Shown: in pieces, positions 39,190 to 48,175 of the stretch | How positions within the stretch are numbered: the first letter of the stretch is position 1 | Layout: each line of letters starts with the position of its first letter | Assembly: GCF_000189775.2 (NCBI RefSeq) | Contig: NC_015555.1 | Coordinates: 1,995,001-2,059,000, forward strand | Length of the DNA stretch: 64,000 bases | DNA from: Thermoanaerobacterium xylanolyticum LX-11 | Lineage (GTDB): Bacteria; Bacillota; Thermoanaerobacteria; Thermoanaerobacterales; Thermoanaerobacteraceae | Direction of reading: 5' to 3' | Program-made: the position numbers and the translations under genes | Notes under the pieces: generated by a model | Database searches by the model: none | Told to the model about the DNA's origin: nothing | The model's input: only the letters and a program-made list of their open reading frames with translations

Positions 39190-40561
39190 ACTTTCCCATC
39201 TCCCGACCATAATCTTTGCAATGGCTTATAAATCTTTCTACAGCATTTGGGTATTTCAATAAGTTGATGTGAACATAAGTACCTAAACAATTTTTGTACA
39301 CATATCCGCACGGCCACTTTTCTTCAGAATGTGGTTTATGCACTTCATATGCAAAATCATCGTGTATCCCTGACATCTTCGAATTGTGAAAAACATGACC
39401 AAAGATGACATCTCCTTTTTTAAATAACACATTGTCCTTTACAACTTCTGCCTCAGCGTAGCCAAAATTGACTAACCTTTTCGTCATGATGGCATCTAAA
39501 TCGAATATTCCCACCATGTTGTATCCATCTCCATTTAGATCAACAATTTTTTTCGCAAGGTACATAAAACCACCACATTCCGCGTAGACTGGCATTCCTT
39601 TTTCAATGCTTTCTTTAATTGAAAATAACATAGAATGATTTTTGCTTAATCTTTCAGCAAAAACTTCCGGAAATCCTCCACCTAAGTAAATTCCAACTGC
39701 ATCTTTAGGAATAACATCCTCATGCAGTGGACTAAATGGTATTAACTCTACTCCTGCATAAATCAATGAATCTAAGCTATCCTGATAGTAAAAATTAAAC
39801 GCCTCATCGTATGCAAATGCAATCTTGATATCTTCTTTTGTCTTTGCTGCCGCTTTTCCATCGTCTAAATCATCTTTTTTCAATTCCACATCGCATGAAT
39901 CGAGAATGCCATCTACATCTATAAACTCACCTATTCTGTCGTACAAAATGCTGAAATTGTGCTCTCCCTTTGTCTCGTATATAGGCATAAGACCAAGATG
40001 TCTCTCGGGTAGACTTATCATATCATCTTGTGGAAGATATCCAAATGCCTTTATACCCAAATCTCTTTCGATACATTCTTTTAAAAGCTTATAGTGTTTT
40101 TCGCTGCCGACTTTATTGAAAATTACTCCTTTAATCTTTACATCTTTATCGTATTCTATATAGCCCTTAACTAAGGCAGAAACACTTGCGGCAATTCCAG
40201 ATGCATCAACGACAAGTACGACAGGTAAGCTTAAAAGTTTTGCCACATAAGCACTGCTGCCATAGCTTGTATTATTGATTCCGTCGTACATGCCCATGAC
40301 GCCTTCTACTAAAGCTACATCTCCAGATAAAGCGTGCTTTAAAAAGGACTTTTTTACGTAATCATCTCCAAGCATGTAAACATCCAAATTATACGCGGAA
40401 TTTCCAGATGCAAATCTGTGATATGCTGTGTCTATGTAATCAGGTCCTATTTTAAACGGAATGACTTTGTACTTTTTGGAAAGATATCCTATTATACCAA
40501 TAGTAATAGTAGTCTTACCTACACCAGAATGAGTTCCAGCTATCATAAATGCTTTACACAA
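39179..40561 (-). CDS. cbiA: Cobyrinate a,c-diamide synthase (CbiA/CobB)
   Basis: This 460-residue glutamine-dependent enzyme amidates the a and c side chains of cobyrinate. The P-loop [13 protein letters not shown] is near residue 8 and the glutaminase Cys is in [13 protein letters not shown]. The start is probably the TTG at 40561, a few bases before the btuD stop, with a GGGGATGG stretch upstream; an ATG five codons later is the alternative. Confidence 0.94.
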   Translation of the reverse strand: MCKAFMIAGTHSGVGKTTITIGIIGYLSKKYKVIPFKIGPDYIDTAYHRFASGNSAYNLDVYMLGDDYVKKSFLKHALSGDVALVEGVMGMYDGINNTSYGSSAYVAKLLSLPVVLVVDASGIAASVSALVKGYIEYDKDVKIKGVIFNKVGSEKHYKLLKECIERDLGIKAFGYLPQDDMISLPERHLGLMPIYETKGEHNFSILYDRIGEFIDVDGILDSCDVELKKDDLDDGKAAAKTKEDIKIAFAYDEAFNFYYQDSLDSLIYAGVELIPFSPLHEDVIPKDAVGIYLGGGFPEVFAERLSKNHSMLFSIKESIEKGMPVYAECGGFMYLAKKIVDLNGDGYNMVGIFDLDAIMTKRLVNFGYAEAEVVKDNVLFKKGDVIFGHVFHNSKMSGIHDDFAYEVHKPHSEEKWPCGYVYKNCLGTYVHINLLKYPNAVERFISHCKDYGREMGKYGI

Positions 40562-41354
40562 TTTTTAAACCATCCCCTTGTCTTTTTGAAATAACAATAA
40601 GAGGTGTATCTGTAATGGGATTTCTGATTACATGTGCATCCACAGAAAAAACCATCTTTATATTTTCTACAGTTATAACTTCATTTGGCGTCCCCATTGA
40701 TATAATCTCTCCATCTTTCATAAGCAGAATAAAATCGCAAAATTGAGATGATAAATTGATGTCATGAAGAACAGAAAACACGAGTATCCCCTTTGCGGTC
40801 AATCGCTTAAGTATTGAAAGCACTTCTACTTGATATTTTACATCTAAATGTGAAATCGGCTCATCCAATAACAAAATCTTAGGCTCTTGAGCCAATGCTC
40901 TTGCAATGTAAACCCTTTGCCTTTGACCACCGCTTAATTCATTTACATATCTATCCTTAAGATCCCATGTGTTTGTAAGAATCATCGCTTCTTTTACGAT
41001 GCTTACATCTTTTTCGGTCTCTCTTTGAAACCTCCTTAAATAAGGTGTCCTTCCCATCATCACAACATCGTAAGATGTAAATTCAAAGTCAAAATACAAA
41101 TCCTGTGGAACATAGCCGATAATCCTTGCTCTATCTTTTGAACGCATTTTGTGGACACTTTTGTCCATCATAAATACATTGCCTCTGCTGGGCTTCAAAT
41201 AACCTGAAATGTTCTTCAAAAGAGTTGTCTTGCCAGAACCATTGCTTCCCAATATGCCAACCATTTCATATCCATCTATCTTAAAATTTACACCTTTCAA
41301 AGCCTGAATATTGCCATAACTATAATGGAGATCTTCAACATTTACTATTGTCAT
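40554..41354 (-). CDS. btuD: Cobalamin/corrinoid ABC transporter ATPase (BtuD type)
   Basis: This 266-residue ATPase has Walker A GSNGSGKTTL near residue 37, signature LSGGQRQRVYI and Walker B KILLLDEPISHLD. It belongs to the FecCD/BtuCD importer class. I start at the ATG at 41354, one base after the btuC stop and nine bases after GAGG; the longer reading lies within btuC. Riboswitch control and operon setting point to corrinoids, not siderophores. Confidence 0.93.
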   Translation of the reverse strand: MTIVNVEDLHYSYGNIQALKGVNFKIDGYEMVGILGSNGSGKTTLLKNISGYLKPSRGNVFMMDKSVHKMRSKDRARIIGYVPQDLYFDFEFTSYDVVMMGRTPYLRRFQRETEKDVSIVKEAMILTNTWDLKDRYVNELSGGQRQRVYIARALAQEPKILLLDEPISHLDVKYQVEVLSILKRLTAKGILVFSVLHDINLSSQFCDFILLMKDGEIISMGTPNEVITVENIKMVFSVDAHVIRNPITDTPLIVISKRQGDGLKIV

Positions 41355-41355
41355 T

Positions 41356-42345
41356 TCACTTAACCTCTTTATTTTTATTTTTGACAAGAAGGTATAAGAA
41401 AAACGGACCACCGCAGGCAGCAGTTATTATGCCAACTGGTATTTCTACAGGAGCCATCACAGTCCTCGCCAGTGTGTCAGCTAACACCAAAAAAGCTGCA
41501 CCTACAATACCGCTAAAAGGAACTAAAAATCTGTTGTCAGAACCTACAATAAGCCTCGATATGTGTGGCACTATAAGCCCTACAAATCCAATTATACCAC
41601 CTGCTGAAACAGAAGAAGCCGTTATTAAAGACCCTACAATCAAAATAATTTTCTTTACTCTTTCAGTATCTATTCCCAAATGCTCCGCTATTTCTTCACC
41701 TGTCATAATGACATTGAGATCTCTTGAAAACATGTATAACGTTATACATCCAATAAATATGATCGGCACTGTGTAAAAAGTCTGACCCCAACTAATAAGA
41801 CTAAATCCACCCATGGTCCAAAAGATTATTTGAGACATTTCATCATGATTTAAAAGCATCATGAGAGAAATAATAGATGACATAAAAGCACTGATGGCAA
41901 TGCCTGCAAGAAGCATCGTCTGCATTTTAATGTAATGTCCTTTTTTGGATATGATGTATACTACGTAAATAGTCATGAGAGCAAACGCAAATGCAAAAAA
42001 TTGAAGACCAAGAAGCCCAAACCCTAAAACGATAGCAATAGATGCTCCAAATGCAGCTCCTGATGATATGCCTAAAACATAAGGATCTGCCATGGGATTT
42101 TTTAGAAGACCTTGAAAGAATGTACCTGTCACAGAAAGTCCCATCCCTGTAAAAGCAGCTTCAATTATTCTTGGGAATCTGAGATTCAACAATATCATCT
42201 TGTCTGTAGCATTGCCAACACCAAAAATGACATCAATAATGCTTTTTAATTGCATTTTGACTGCACCCACTGATGCAGAAAACATCAAGGATGCAATCAA
42301 AACCATTGCAGAAATTATCAAATAAAAGCTTTTTCTCACTTTCAA
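41356..42345 (-). CDS. btuC: Cobalamin/corrinoid ABC transporter permease (BtuC type)
   Basis: This roughly 329-residue permease has about ten membrane segments. Signatures include GLSVTGTFFQGLLKNPMADPYVLGISSGAAFGA and GIIGFVGLIVPHISRLIVGSDNRFLVPFS. I choose a TTG start at 42345, one base after the btuF stop, which gives MKVRKSFYLI; the GGAGG is 12 bases upstream, so coupling to btuF translation is likely. The annotated longer reading would overlap btuF by 35 bases. Confidence 0.9.
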   Translation of the reverse strand: MKVRKSFYLIISAMVLIASLMFSASVGAVKMQLKSIIDVIFGVGNATDKMILLNLRFPRIIEAAFTGMGLSVTGTFFQGLLKNPMADPYVLGISSGAAFGASIAIVLGFGLLGLQFFAFAFALMTIYVVYIISKKGHYIKMQTMLLAGIAISAFMSSIISLMMLLNHDEMSQIIFWTMGGFSLISWGQTFYTVPIIFIGCITLYMFSRDLNVIMTGEEIAEHLGIDTERVKKIILIVGSLITASSVSAGGIIGFVGLIVPHISRLIVGSDNRFLVPFSGIVGAAFLVLADTLARTVMAPVEIPVGIITAACGGPFFLYLLVKNKNKEVK

Positions 42346-42346
42346 T

Positions 42347-43297
42347 TTATTTAAATGCCTCCGGATGCAAATCTTTTGCAATTTCTTCTAATCCTAAGAC
42401 AATTCTATTAGATGGCTTAGTGACAATGTCATCGTTGGAGATTATAAATATTTTGCCATCTTTCGCCGCTTTTGTATCCTTATAACCTGCCATATTTTTT
42501 ATTTCATTAGCGTTTGCAGCATGTGGTGATGTGATTATCACATCAGGATTTTTCTGTACTAGTTTCTCCATGCTGTACTGTGCCCATCCGTTTGCATCGC
42601 TGGCTACATTGTTTCCACCAGCCAATGTTATAAGCTCATCGATGAATGTTCCCTTGCCAGCCGTCCAGTTCCCATTTGTATCAACAACATAAAACACATT
42701 TACTTTCGGCAAATCCTTCACTTTATCATTGATCTCTTTAATTTTATCTTTCATGCTGCTTATTATTTCATTTCCCTTTTCTACATTGCCTGTTATCTCA
42801 CCTAATATCTTTATTGAATCATATATCTGGTTTATGTTTTGCGCTTCTAATACCACCACTGGTATGCCTGATTTCTCGATAGTCTCCATCTGGTCCTTCC
42901 CAGAAAGATTTGATGCAAAAACTATATCAGGTTTCTGAGCCATTATAGCTTCAATATTAGGCCCTTCATATCCTCCAACTTTCGCAACACTTTTTACCTC
43001 CGGCGGATAATCGTCGTAATTAGTAACACCAACAACATTTTTGCCAGCGCCAATTGCGTAAATCAGCTCGGTCGTTGATGGAGATAAGGATACGATCCTC
43101 TTAGGCTCCTTTTTTATCGTAACTTGCCTACCCATAAAATCAGTAATTTTCAATGGGAATGTATCCTTAACTTCCGTCTTCACAGAATTAGCATTAGTAG
43201 ATGCTTTTTCCTTTGTAGTTTGAGAACATGAAACAAGACTTAATGAAAGAACTGCTACTATGATGAAAACTACAATATTTTTAATCCACTTTTTCAC
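42347..43297 (-). CDS. btuF: Cobalamin/corrinoid-binding lipoprotein (BtuF type)
   Basis: This 316-residue lipoprotein has the lipobox LSLVSC (Cys24), a Ser/Thr/Asn linker and a PBP class III domain with PKRIVSLSPSTTELIYAIGAG and VGVTNYDDYPPEVK, which are typical for BtuF-like proteins. It is the first gene after the B12 riboswitch, so the import genes respond first to cobalamin shortage. Confidence 0.93.
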   Translation of the reverse strand: MKKWIKNIVVFIIVAVLSLSLVSCSQTTKEKASTNANSVKTEVKDTFPLKITDFMGRQVTIKKEPKRIVSLSPSTTELIYAIGAGKNVVGVTNYDDYPPEVKSVAKVGGYEGPNIEAIMAQKPDIVFASNLSGKDQMETIEKSGIPVVVLEAQNINQIYDSIKILGEITGNVEKGNEIISSMKDKIKEINDKVKDLPKVNVFYVVDTNGNWTAGKGTFIDELITLAGGNNVASDANGWAQYSMEKLVQKNPDVIITSPHAANANEIKNMAGYKDTKAAKDGKIFIISNDDIVTKPSNRIVLGLEEIAKDLHPEAFK

Positions 43298-43357
43298 TTA
43301 GATCTCTCCTTCCAATTTCTTAAAGATTTGAAAAATGCAAAACACATAAACATTAAC

Positions 43358-43390
43358 CCAAAAAACTAAGGCATACCGAGAAGGTATGCC
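43358..43390 (-). terminator. Terminator in the B12 leader
   Basis: GGCATACC-TTCTC-GGTATGCC followed by TTAGTTTTTT lies between the riboswitch and btuF. It is the likely expression platform: cobalamin binding should favour termination. Confidence 0.85.
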
Positions 43391-43453
43391 CCATATTTTC
43401 TAAAGCAAATATGTATCACATTACCAACCTCCCCTCCGAAGGTGTTTTTCTCA

Positions 43454-43602
43454 TCTTAAGGCAGGTCTCCTGGCTTGCGATTCATCTTTAGCTCAACCTT
43501 CCCGGTTTCCCCAGTGGTTTTTTGAGCCTCATCATCGCTTACAGTAGCGGGGGCTGCAGCGGCTTCTCACCGCTTTCCCTATTAACCTTTCGGACCTTAA
43601 GA
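43454..43602 (-). promoter_or_regulatory. Cobalamin riboswitch
   Basis: TCTTAAGG and CCTTAAGA close the element. Inside are GGTTAATAGGGAA, GCTGCAGCCCCCGCTACTGT, CCACTGGG and AAGCCAGGAGACCTGCC, the conserved B12 aptamer parts in order. It precedes the btuFCD and cob genes. Confidence 0.97.
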
Positions 43603-43621
43603 CCATATTTAGTTTAACTAT

Positions 43622-43650
43622 ATTATATCTTTAATGCAAAATTGCGTCAA
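43622..43650 (-). promoter_or_regulatory. Sigma-A promoter of the cobalamin operon
   Basis: TTGACG (43645-43650), 17 bases, TATAAT (43622-43627) on the minus strand, about 15 bases before the riboswitch. Confidence 0.88.
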
Positions 43651-43700
43651 TGAAAATAAACAGCCTTTTTTTGCAATAATTTGTCATGAATTTTTTCATT

Positions 43701-43817
43701 TCATCCTGTATAAATTTTCACTACTGTAATATCCAAAATCACAAACATGATGAATACCGCTAAAATAATTGAAATCAAAATAAATGCCTTTAAGATAAAC
43801 TCCCTGTATTTTTTCAT
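43701..43817 (-). CDS. Small membrane peptide, 38 residues (candidate ECF target)
   Basis: The ATG at 43817 opens 38 codons: a basic start (MKKYREFILKAF) followed by one hydrophobic segment (ILISIILAVFIMFVIL) and a short polar tail ending KIYTG. GGAGG lies 11 bases upstream and GTGGG closer. About 85 bases upstream is the unusual promoter motif at 43896-43930, shared with two other places in the window. The pattern resembles the 36-residue peptide at 49761. I do not recognise a family. Confidence 0.5.
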   Translation of the reverse strand: MKKYREFILKAFILISIILAVFIMFVILDITVVKIYTG

Positions 43818-43895
43818 CCCACACTCTGCCTCCAATTTCTATAAAACAAATTATCTATATAACGAAAATTTCACAAGATTAATTTCCTCTCTGAA

Positions 43896-43930
43896 TATAT
43901 AGACAAATTTCTTCCTCATTTTGTTACAGT
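43896..43930 (-). promoter_or_regulatory. ECF-type promoter motif, copy B
   Basis: GACTGTAAC (TGTAAC at 43923-43928) and TTTGTCTATATA (GTCT at 43901-43904) are 18 bases apart. The box pattern is like ECF sigma promoters (TGTAAC/GTC). An A-tract/T-tract lies just upstream, as in copy C. Confidence 0.6.
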
Positions 43931-43952
43931 CTTTTAAAAATTTTTTTATATA

Positions 43953-43971
43953 AAAAATAGCCCTAAGGGCC
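43953..43971 (-). terminator. Terminator after the 44013-44675 gene
   Basis: GGCCCTTAGGGC followed by TATTTTTT on the minus strand, about 45 bases after the stop of the membrane protein gene. It ends just before ECF motif B. Confidence 0.65.
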
Positions 43972-44012
43972 AATTATCAAATGAAATGTGTAGTATCAAA
44001 AAGCACACTGTT

Positions 44013-44675
44013 TTAATGAAGTTCAAAACGCAAATCCGAAGCAAGTTCGAAACTGTCATAGTAAAAGTACAATATACCTGATTTAGTATCCAAAAAGAAT
44101 AGCTTATTAGTCGTATAGTTAGTTCTAAAAGAAGTTGAACCTTTGGACTTTGTATTTGTATATAAATAATAGTATCCATCTCGTTTCACTTTTGGAAATG
44201 GATATTTTCTCCCAAGCATTAAATTAGGTTGTGGTAGTGATTTTGCTAATGAGTACGGTATCACTGTGCCAAACTTCCATCCTTTTTCTTCTGCAGATTT
44301 TATGAAATCATCCATTTGGGTCTTATTGAACTTCATAACGATGTAACGTAGCTCTTGGTCCCTATCGCCTGTATAGTTATTCTCCAGTATATCAACTGAT
44401 CTTGGAATGTAAATGCCAGTTTGGGAGGCAACAAAATATTGTGGTCCAGAAAATATCTTAGAAAAAATCAGTATATACAATCCCAAAGTAAAAAGAATAC
44501 CAACTATTATCCCACACCATTTTATGAAATTCCTATTTCCAGATCGTCTCCATTTATAAAGCGAAAAGCCAAGCCAAACAATCATCAATACAGCTACATT
44601 AATAAGAAATATTTCATATATGTAAACCATGCGATTGCCTAAATCCCCTAAGTATAATTGCTTATATAGATTCAT
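44013..44675 (-). CDS. Membrane protein of unknown function
   Basis: This roughly 220-residue protein has two membrane segments near the N-terminus (about 17-37 and 55-75) and then a soluble domain with FVASQTGIYIPRSVDIL and several Tyr/Phe-rich strands, likely outside the cell. No family was recognised. I start at the ATG at 44675, six bases after AGGTG. It lies downstream of the gene split by the insertion element and may have been in the same operon. Confidence 0.72.
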   Translation of the reverse strand: MNLYKQLYLGDLGNRMVYIYEIFLINVAVLMIVWLGFSLYKWRRSGNRNFIKWCGIIVGILFTLGLYILIFSKIFSGPQYFVASQTGIYIPRSVDILENNYTGDRDQELRYIVMKFNKTQMDDFIKSAEEKGWKFGTVIPYSLAKSLPQPNLMLGRKYPFPKVKRDGYYYLYTNTKSKGSTSFRTNYTTNKLFFLDTKSGILYFYYDSFELASDLRFELH

Positions 44676-44718
44676 TGATATCACCTCACATCATATAGCG
44701 AATATAGTAGCTGTTCAA

Positions 44719-44742
44719 GAAAAATAGCCCCGTTGAGGGACA
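44719..44742 (-). terminator. Hairpin after the disrupted gene
   Basis: GTCCC-TCAAC-GGGGC followed by TATTTTTC on the minus strand. The stem is short and includes one G-T pair. Confidence 0.5.
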
Positions 44743-45226
44743 TCAATACATTTTTATATCAAAATTTTGCAGCAATAAGTCTTCTTCCCCGCCGTCCCAT
44801 TTTATTATCAATTTTATAGGCTTTTTGATTGAATCTAATATTTTCTGCCTTTCATCTGCATCTATTTGAGAGAGATTGGGTAGCCATGCAGATCTGCTAA
44901 CATCAATACAATTATCTTTTTTCTTTGTATTTGGTGCATTTAAATCTATTCTCTGTTGAATTGGTGTTCCAAAATACACAAGTCCAGATATTATATAAGG
45001 CTCAAGCCCTTTGTCAAGAAATACAACAATTTTAATGTTATTTAATTTTTCCTTACTAATGTTCTCAATTCTTATATTATAATTTAGTGGAGTAAATTCA
45101 TTTGAATCTTGTGTTTTTGGGATGTTTCCAGTAGAATCTAAACCATTCGTCTTTGTATTAGTATTTTTCCCAATCTCAATCGTTGTATTGATTTTAAAAT
45201 ATTTGCTTTTCGTCGTATAATTTAAA
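44743..45226 (-). pseudogene. 3' part of a membrane-anchored protein gene split by the insertion element
   Basis: About 160 codons remain, from LNYTTKSKYFKINTTIEIG to the stop. Features are an Asn/Thr-rich linker, YNIRIENISKEKLNNIKIVVFLDKG (beta-sandwich-like) and an acidic end. The apparent start MPNPS comes from the terminal repeat of the element, so it is not the true start. Joining this part to the fragment at 46975-47113, using one copy of the TTAAA duplication, gives ...DAPN-LNYTT... in frame and a protein of about 205 residues with a membrane anchor. No family was recognised. Confidence 0.75.
45222..45226. repeat. Target-site duplication, left copy (TTAAA)
   Basis: TTAAA here matches TTAAA at 46975-46979, directly outside the two inverted repeats. 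Confidence 0.75.
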
Positions 45227-45311
45227 CTTGGATTCGGCAAGTGAATTTATGAAATGCTCAAATAGAGCCATTTGAGGACTAAATTAAGTGAAAAATTTTT
45301 TACAAAAAATA

Positions 45312-45384
45312 TATGGAGATTCCCCTTTTTCTGATAAAATTTAAGTGTTAAACAAAAACATTAACAGAAAGGAGAATCTCCATA
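45312..45384 (+). promoter_or_regulatory. 11-bp inverted repeat around the transposase leader
   Basis: TATGGAGATTC (45312-45322) and GAATCTCCATA (45374-45384) are perfectly complementary and end two bases before the transposase ATG. A transcript reading in from outside would form this hairpin and bury the GGAG ribosome site, as known for some IS elements, while a transcript from an inner promoter would not. Confidence 0.6.
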
Positions 45385-45386
45385 GT

Positions 45387-46741
45387 ATGAGTTTAACACT
45401 TAATCTTACAAAAGAAAAGGGGTTTTCAAAATATATTTTGCCAGCAACTTTTGACAATTTTACAGTATCAAACAATGTAACTTTTACCTATATCCAAGCA
45501 TTTAAAGAAAAAATCGGCTTTAATAAAATTCTTTCAAGCATATTATCCTTTAAAAAAGCACCAAATGCTGTCTTCCAACCAGCCGAGATTATTGACTTTA
45601 TGATTGATTCTGTAATTCAAGGGAATACTCGCTTTCTTCACATGGACCAACTAAGATATGATAATGCATACACAGAAATTAAAGGACATAAAGTTCCCAG
45701 CGAAAAAGTATGCAGAGACTTAATTAAAGCCATGCCTGAAAGTTCTCTTGAAGAATTAAGACTTATTAACAAGACTTTGCTTTCCTTGCAATCTAAAGGA
45801 ACAAAACGTGAAGTCATTATGAATTTTGATGATACAGTTTGTACTATATTTGGAGAGCAGGAAGGTGCTTCAGTAGGTTATAATCCAAGGTACCATGGTC
45901 GACCATCTTTCAAAGAGAAAATCGGCATTATTGCTAATACTGATGAACTTGTTAATGTTACTCTTGAAGAAGGTAAACATCACACAAATCATGGTTTCTT
46001 AGATTTTGTAAAATCTTGCGAAGAACAGCTTCCTGAAAATTGGATAATTAAGCGAGTACGCGTTGACCGTGGAGCATTTGATTACGATAATATACTGTAT
46101 TTTGAATCTAAAGGTTATGAATATGTAATGAAAGCTAAAAATCAGGCATGGATCAGATGCTTTATAGACTACGTCAATCAAAGAGAACACCTTTATACTT
46201 GGACTGAAATAGATAAGACCTTTAGTGTAAATGAAATATATGCAAAAATGCCTAAATGGGATAAAGCACGCAGAATTGTGATTATACGCAAAAAACTGCC
46301 ACAGCCCAAAACAGGGCAGATTTGTATGGATATAGACGAATTCAAATATGAATATCAAGCTATAGTAACAAATATTGAGTACATGACACCTGAAGAGATA
46401 TTTCATGAATACAACCAACGCTGCGACATTGAAAACAAAATAGATGAACTAAAAGAAGGATTTGCTTTTTAAAAAACAGTCAAAGAAACAAATTTTGCAA
46501 CGAAATATTTTTGCTTATCAAAATGATTGCTTACAATCTCCACAATTGGTTCAAGAGGACTATCTTGCCAGAGTTTATGAAGCATCATGAGATAACCACA
46601 ATAAGGCGGATATTATATAGTGTACCTGGTAATCTTGTTGGGAAAGGGCGTTATAGGCATATACGTTACCCTAATAATCCGTTTCTTAAAACTGTGATAA
46701 CGTATATACGAAAAGCGCTAATGGTACTTTGCTTAACATAG
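45387..46741 (+). pseudogene. IS1380-family transposase, frameshifted
   Basis: The first frame (to a stop at 46472) gives about 361 residues with MNFDDTVCTIFGEQEGASVGYNP, YHGRPSFKEKIGI and the end motif HEYNQRCDIENKIDELKEGF, which identify the family and the DDE fold. The protein then continues in the -1 frame from about 46473 to 46741 (LIKMIAYNLHNWFKRTILP). The break falls at a run of five T and six A, so a one-base loss is most likely; programmed slippage is less likely. The joined product is about 450 residues, the usual length. I start at ATG 45387. Confidence 0.85.
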
Positions 46742-46958
46742 TAAACACATAGGATATACCAAAAAATATACCAAATGATAGAAACCGCCATATCAAGTAG
46801 ACGGTTAGCTTTGCTATACCTTAAAAGAGTAAATTAACTGTAAAAAACGATATAGCTTTTATTCTTTCAATGTAAATATGCAGTTATCAAAGTGCAAAAC
46901 TTATAATAAAACACCGTTTTTTTACATTTATGGAAATTGAATTTTTAATTTGCTTGCT
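46742..46958. other. Non-coding right arm of the insertion element
   Basis: This stretch after the transposase has no credible ORF. It has short repeated TATACC words near 46750-46835 and AT-rich sequence up to the right inverted repeat. Confidence 0.5.
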
Positions 46959-46974
46959 ACTTGCCGAATTCAAG

Positions 46975-47113
46975 TTAAATTAGGTGCATCGTTTGTCTGA
47001 TATAGATAAATCTGAAAATGACTTTTCTTATAGCTGTAGTAATCATAATATATAAAAAGACTCAATACAACTGCTGCTATTAAACATAAGATTATTATGC
47101 GCTTATTTTTTAT
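46975..47113 (-). pseudogene. 5' part of the split membrane-anchored protein gene
   Basis: About 46 codons remain: KNKR, a hydrophobic anchor (IIILCLIAAVVLSLFIYY), then SHFQIYLYQTNDAPNL, and the insertion follows. GGAGG lies seven bases before the first codon, which is ATA at 47113; this may be a decayed ATG. An in-frame ATG at 47131 lacks a good ribosome site. The right copy of TTAAA (46975-46979) is included. See the partner at 44743-45226. Confidence 0.7.
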
Positions 47114-47117
47114 AAAA

Positions 47118-47264
47118 TCACCTCCAACCATATTCTTCAGCTATCCTATCACCCATACGATAATTGTACTCAGCTTGTTGTGTAATCCAATTTTCATCAT
47201 AATAATGTGCTGCAGCATCAATATGAATGATGCGCCAATTTCTGTTAATGTTATTATAAACCAA
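47118..47264 (-). CDS. Possible 48-residue protein or gene remnant
   Basis: A TTG at 47264 opens 48 codons, with HIDAAAHYYDENWITQQAEYNYRMGDRIAEEYGWR at the end (quoted here only as key parts: HIDAAAHYY, WITQQAEYNY, EEYGWR). AAGG lies four bases ahead. The TGA stop overlaps the GGAGGTGA ribosome site of the next gene, which suggests real coupling. The His/Asp/Tyr-rich content is not membrane-like. It could be the tail of a longer lost gene. No family was recognised. Confidence 0.4.
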   Translation of the reverse strand: MVYNNINRNWRIIHIDAAAHYYDENWITQQAEYNYRMGDRIAEEYGWR

Positions 47265-47374
47265 TTATCCTTACTTGGGAAGGTGCTAAATTAGGTCAAC
47301 TTTTTTGTAACACTTTGTCAATCTATGTAATATATTGTCGGAATTGTGACCGTTTTTCGGTCATCAATAAACTT

Positions 47375-47402
47375 TAAAAAAAACAGGCATTAAGCCTGTT
47401 TA
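47375..47402 (-). terminator. Terminator after the Rpn-type pseudogene
   Basis: AAACAGGC-TTAA-TGCCTGTTT followed by TTTTT on the minus strand. Confidence 0.82.
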
Positions 47403-47407
47403 TGATC

Positions 47408-48175
47408 CTAATTCATCAATTTTTTTATCTCCTCTTTTGACAACTCTGTAACCTCTGCTATTCTGTCAATGTCCATACCTTCTTTTAACAACTTCTTTGC
47501 TATTTTTATACTTTTTCCTTTTTCGCCTTTCTCAATGCCTTTTTCTATTATCATTTTGTATGTTTCTGATTCTTCAATCCTAAACATCCTCATCACCTCC
47601 GAAAAAACTTTCTCAATAATTTCTTTTTTAAAAATTACACCTGACAATAATTCAGCCTTAAATACAATGTCTTTCTTTTTGTTTATGTCTAATGGAATAT
47701 CTTTTATAGCCTCAACACATCTTTCCAGATATTTTTCTCCTTCTTCTTTCCTTCTATTTTTGTCCATCAACGGAAGCAGTGAATACAAATCATAATAGTC
47801 TGTCTTCAAAACATCAGTATATTTTATGTCGCCAACATTTATTATTCTGTATTTATAATCTAATGTGTTTTGTTCTCTAAAGTCGTAGCTTAAGCTATTT
47901 GCCATTTTTACATTATCTTTTCCTATATATAGGACTGACTATCTGATATGGTAAGAGATTATGCTTTTCCATTATCTCCATGGAATATCGTAACATCCTG
48001 TAAGGCATTTTTCCGTCATTTTCTGATTGAAATTCTATGTGCACAGCGACATTTCCTTTGTCAGTAGTACATTTGAATATCATGTCGCTGTCCCTTCTTT
48101 CAACTCTTGCAAATTCTATATTTAGTTCATCGATTTTTGTGTATTGAAGACCTAAAAAATAGCATCTTACCTTTA
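47408..48175 (-). pseudogene. Rpn-family PD-(D/E)XK nuclease, broken
   Basis: The intact tail (47408-47905, about 165 codons) has a helical C-terminus with EKGIEKGEKGKSIKIAKKLL, typical of Rpn/DUF4351 proteins that promote recombination. Upstream, in another frame (about 47920-48175), are the nuclease residues in AVHIEFQSENDGKMPYRMLRYSM. The frames join near 47925-47935 by a one-base shift, at ...PYQIV and YIGKDNVKM. The first 35 or so codons are missing; the remnant starts as FLGLQYTKIDELNIEFARVE. So it is truncated and frameshifted and probably inactive. Confidence 0.82.

Larger units (their letters stand above)
45227..46974 (+). mobile_element. IS1380-family insertion sequence (1748 bp)
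   Basis: The ends are CTTGGATTCGGCAAGT (45227-45242) and, reversed, CTTGAATTCGGCAAGT (46959-46974), 16 bases with one difference. A TTAAA direct repeat flanks them. The one gene inside is an IS1380-like DDE transposase, now frameshifted, with about 230 bases of non-coding DNA after it. The element has split a host gene on the minus strand. The family usually gives four-base duplications, so the exact edge may be one base off. Confidence 0.85.

Noticed and set aside
44743-45240. Intact 165-residue protein starting within the insertion element end
   Set aside because: Its first codons lie in the terminal inverted repeat, and the real 5' part is found on the other side of the element.
45345-45386. 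Longer transposase start at 45345
   Set aside because: The first codons run through the GGAG ribosome site and the inverted repeat; the ATG at 45387 gives the family N-terminus.
46463-46476. Programmed -1 frameshift in the transposase
   Set aside because: IS1380 elements normally encode one continuous transposase, and the run does not form a standard X-XXY-YYZ site in the reading frame; simple base loss is more likely.
47307-47338. Fourth copy of the ECF-type motif (TTGTAACAC...TTGTCGG)
   Set aside because: The two boxes are about 23 bases apart and no gene follows on that strand.
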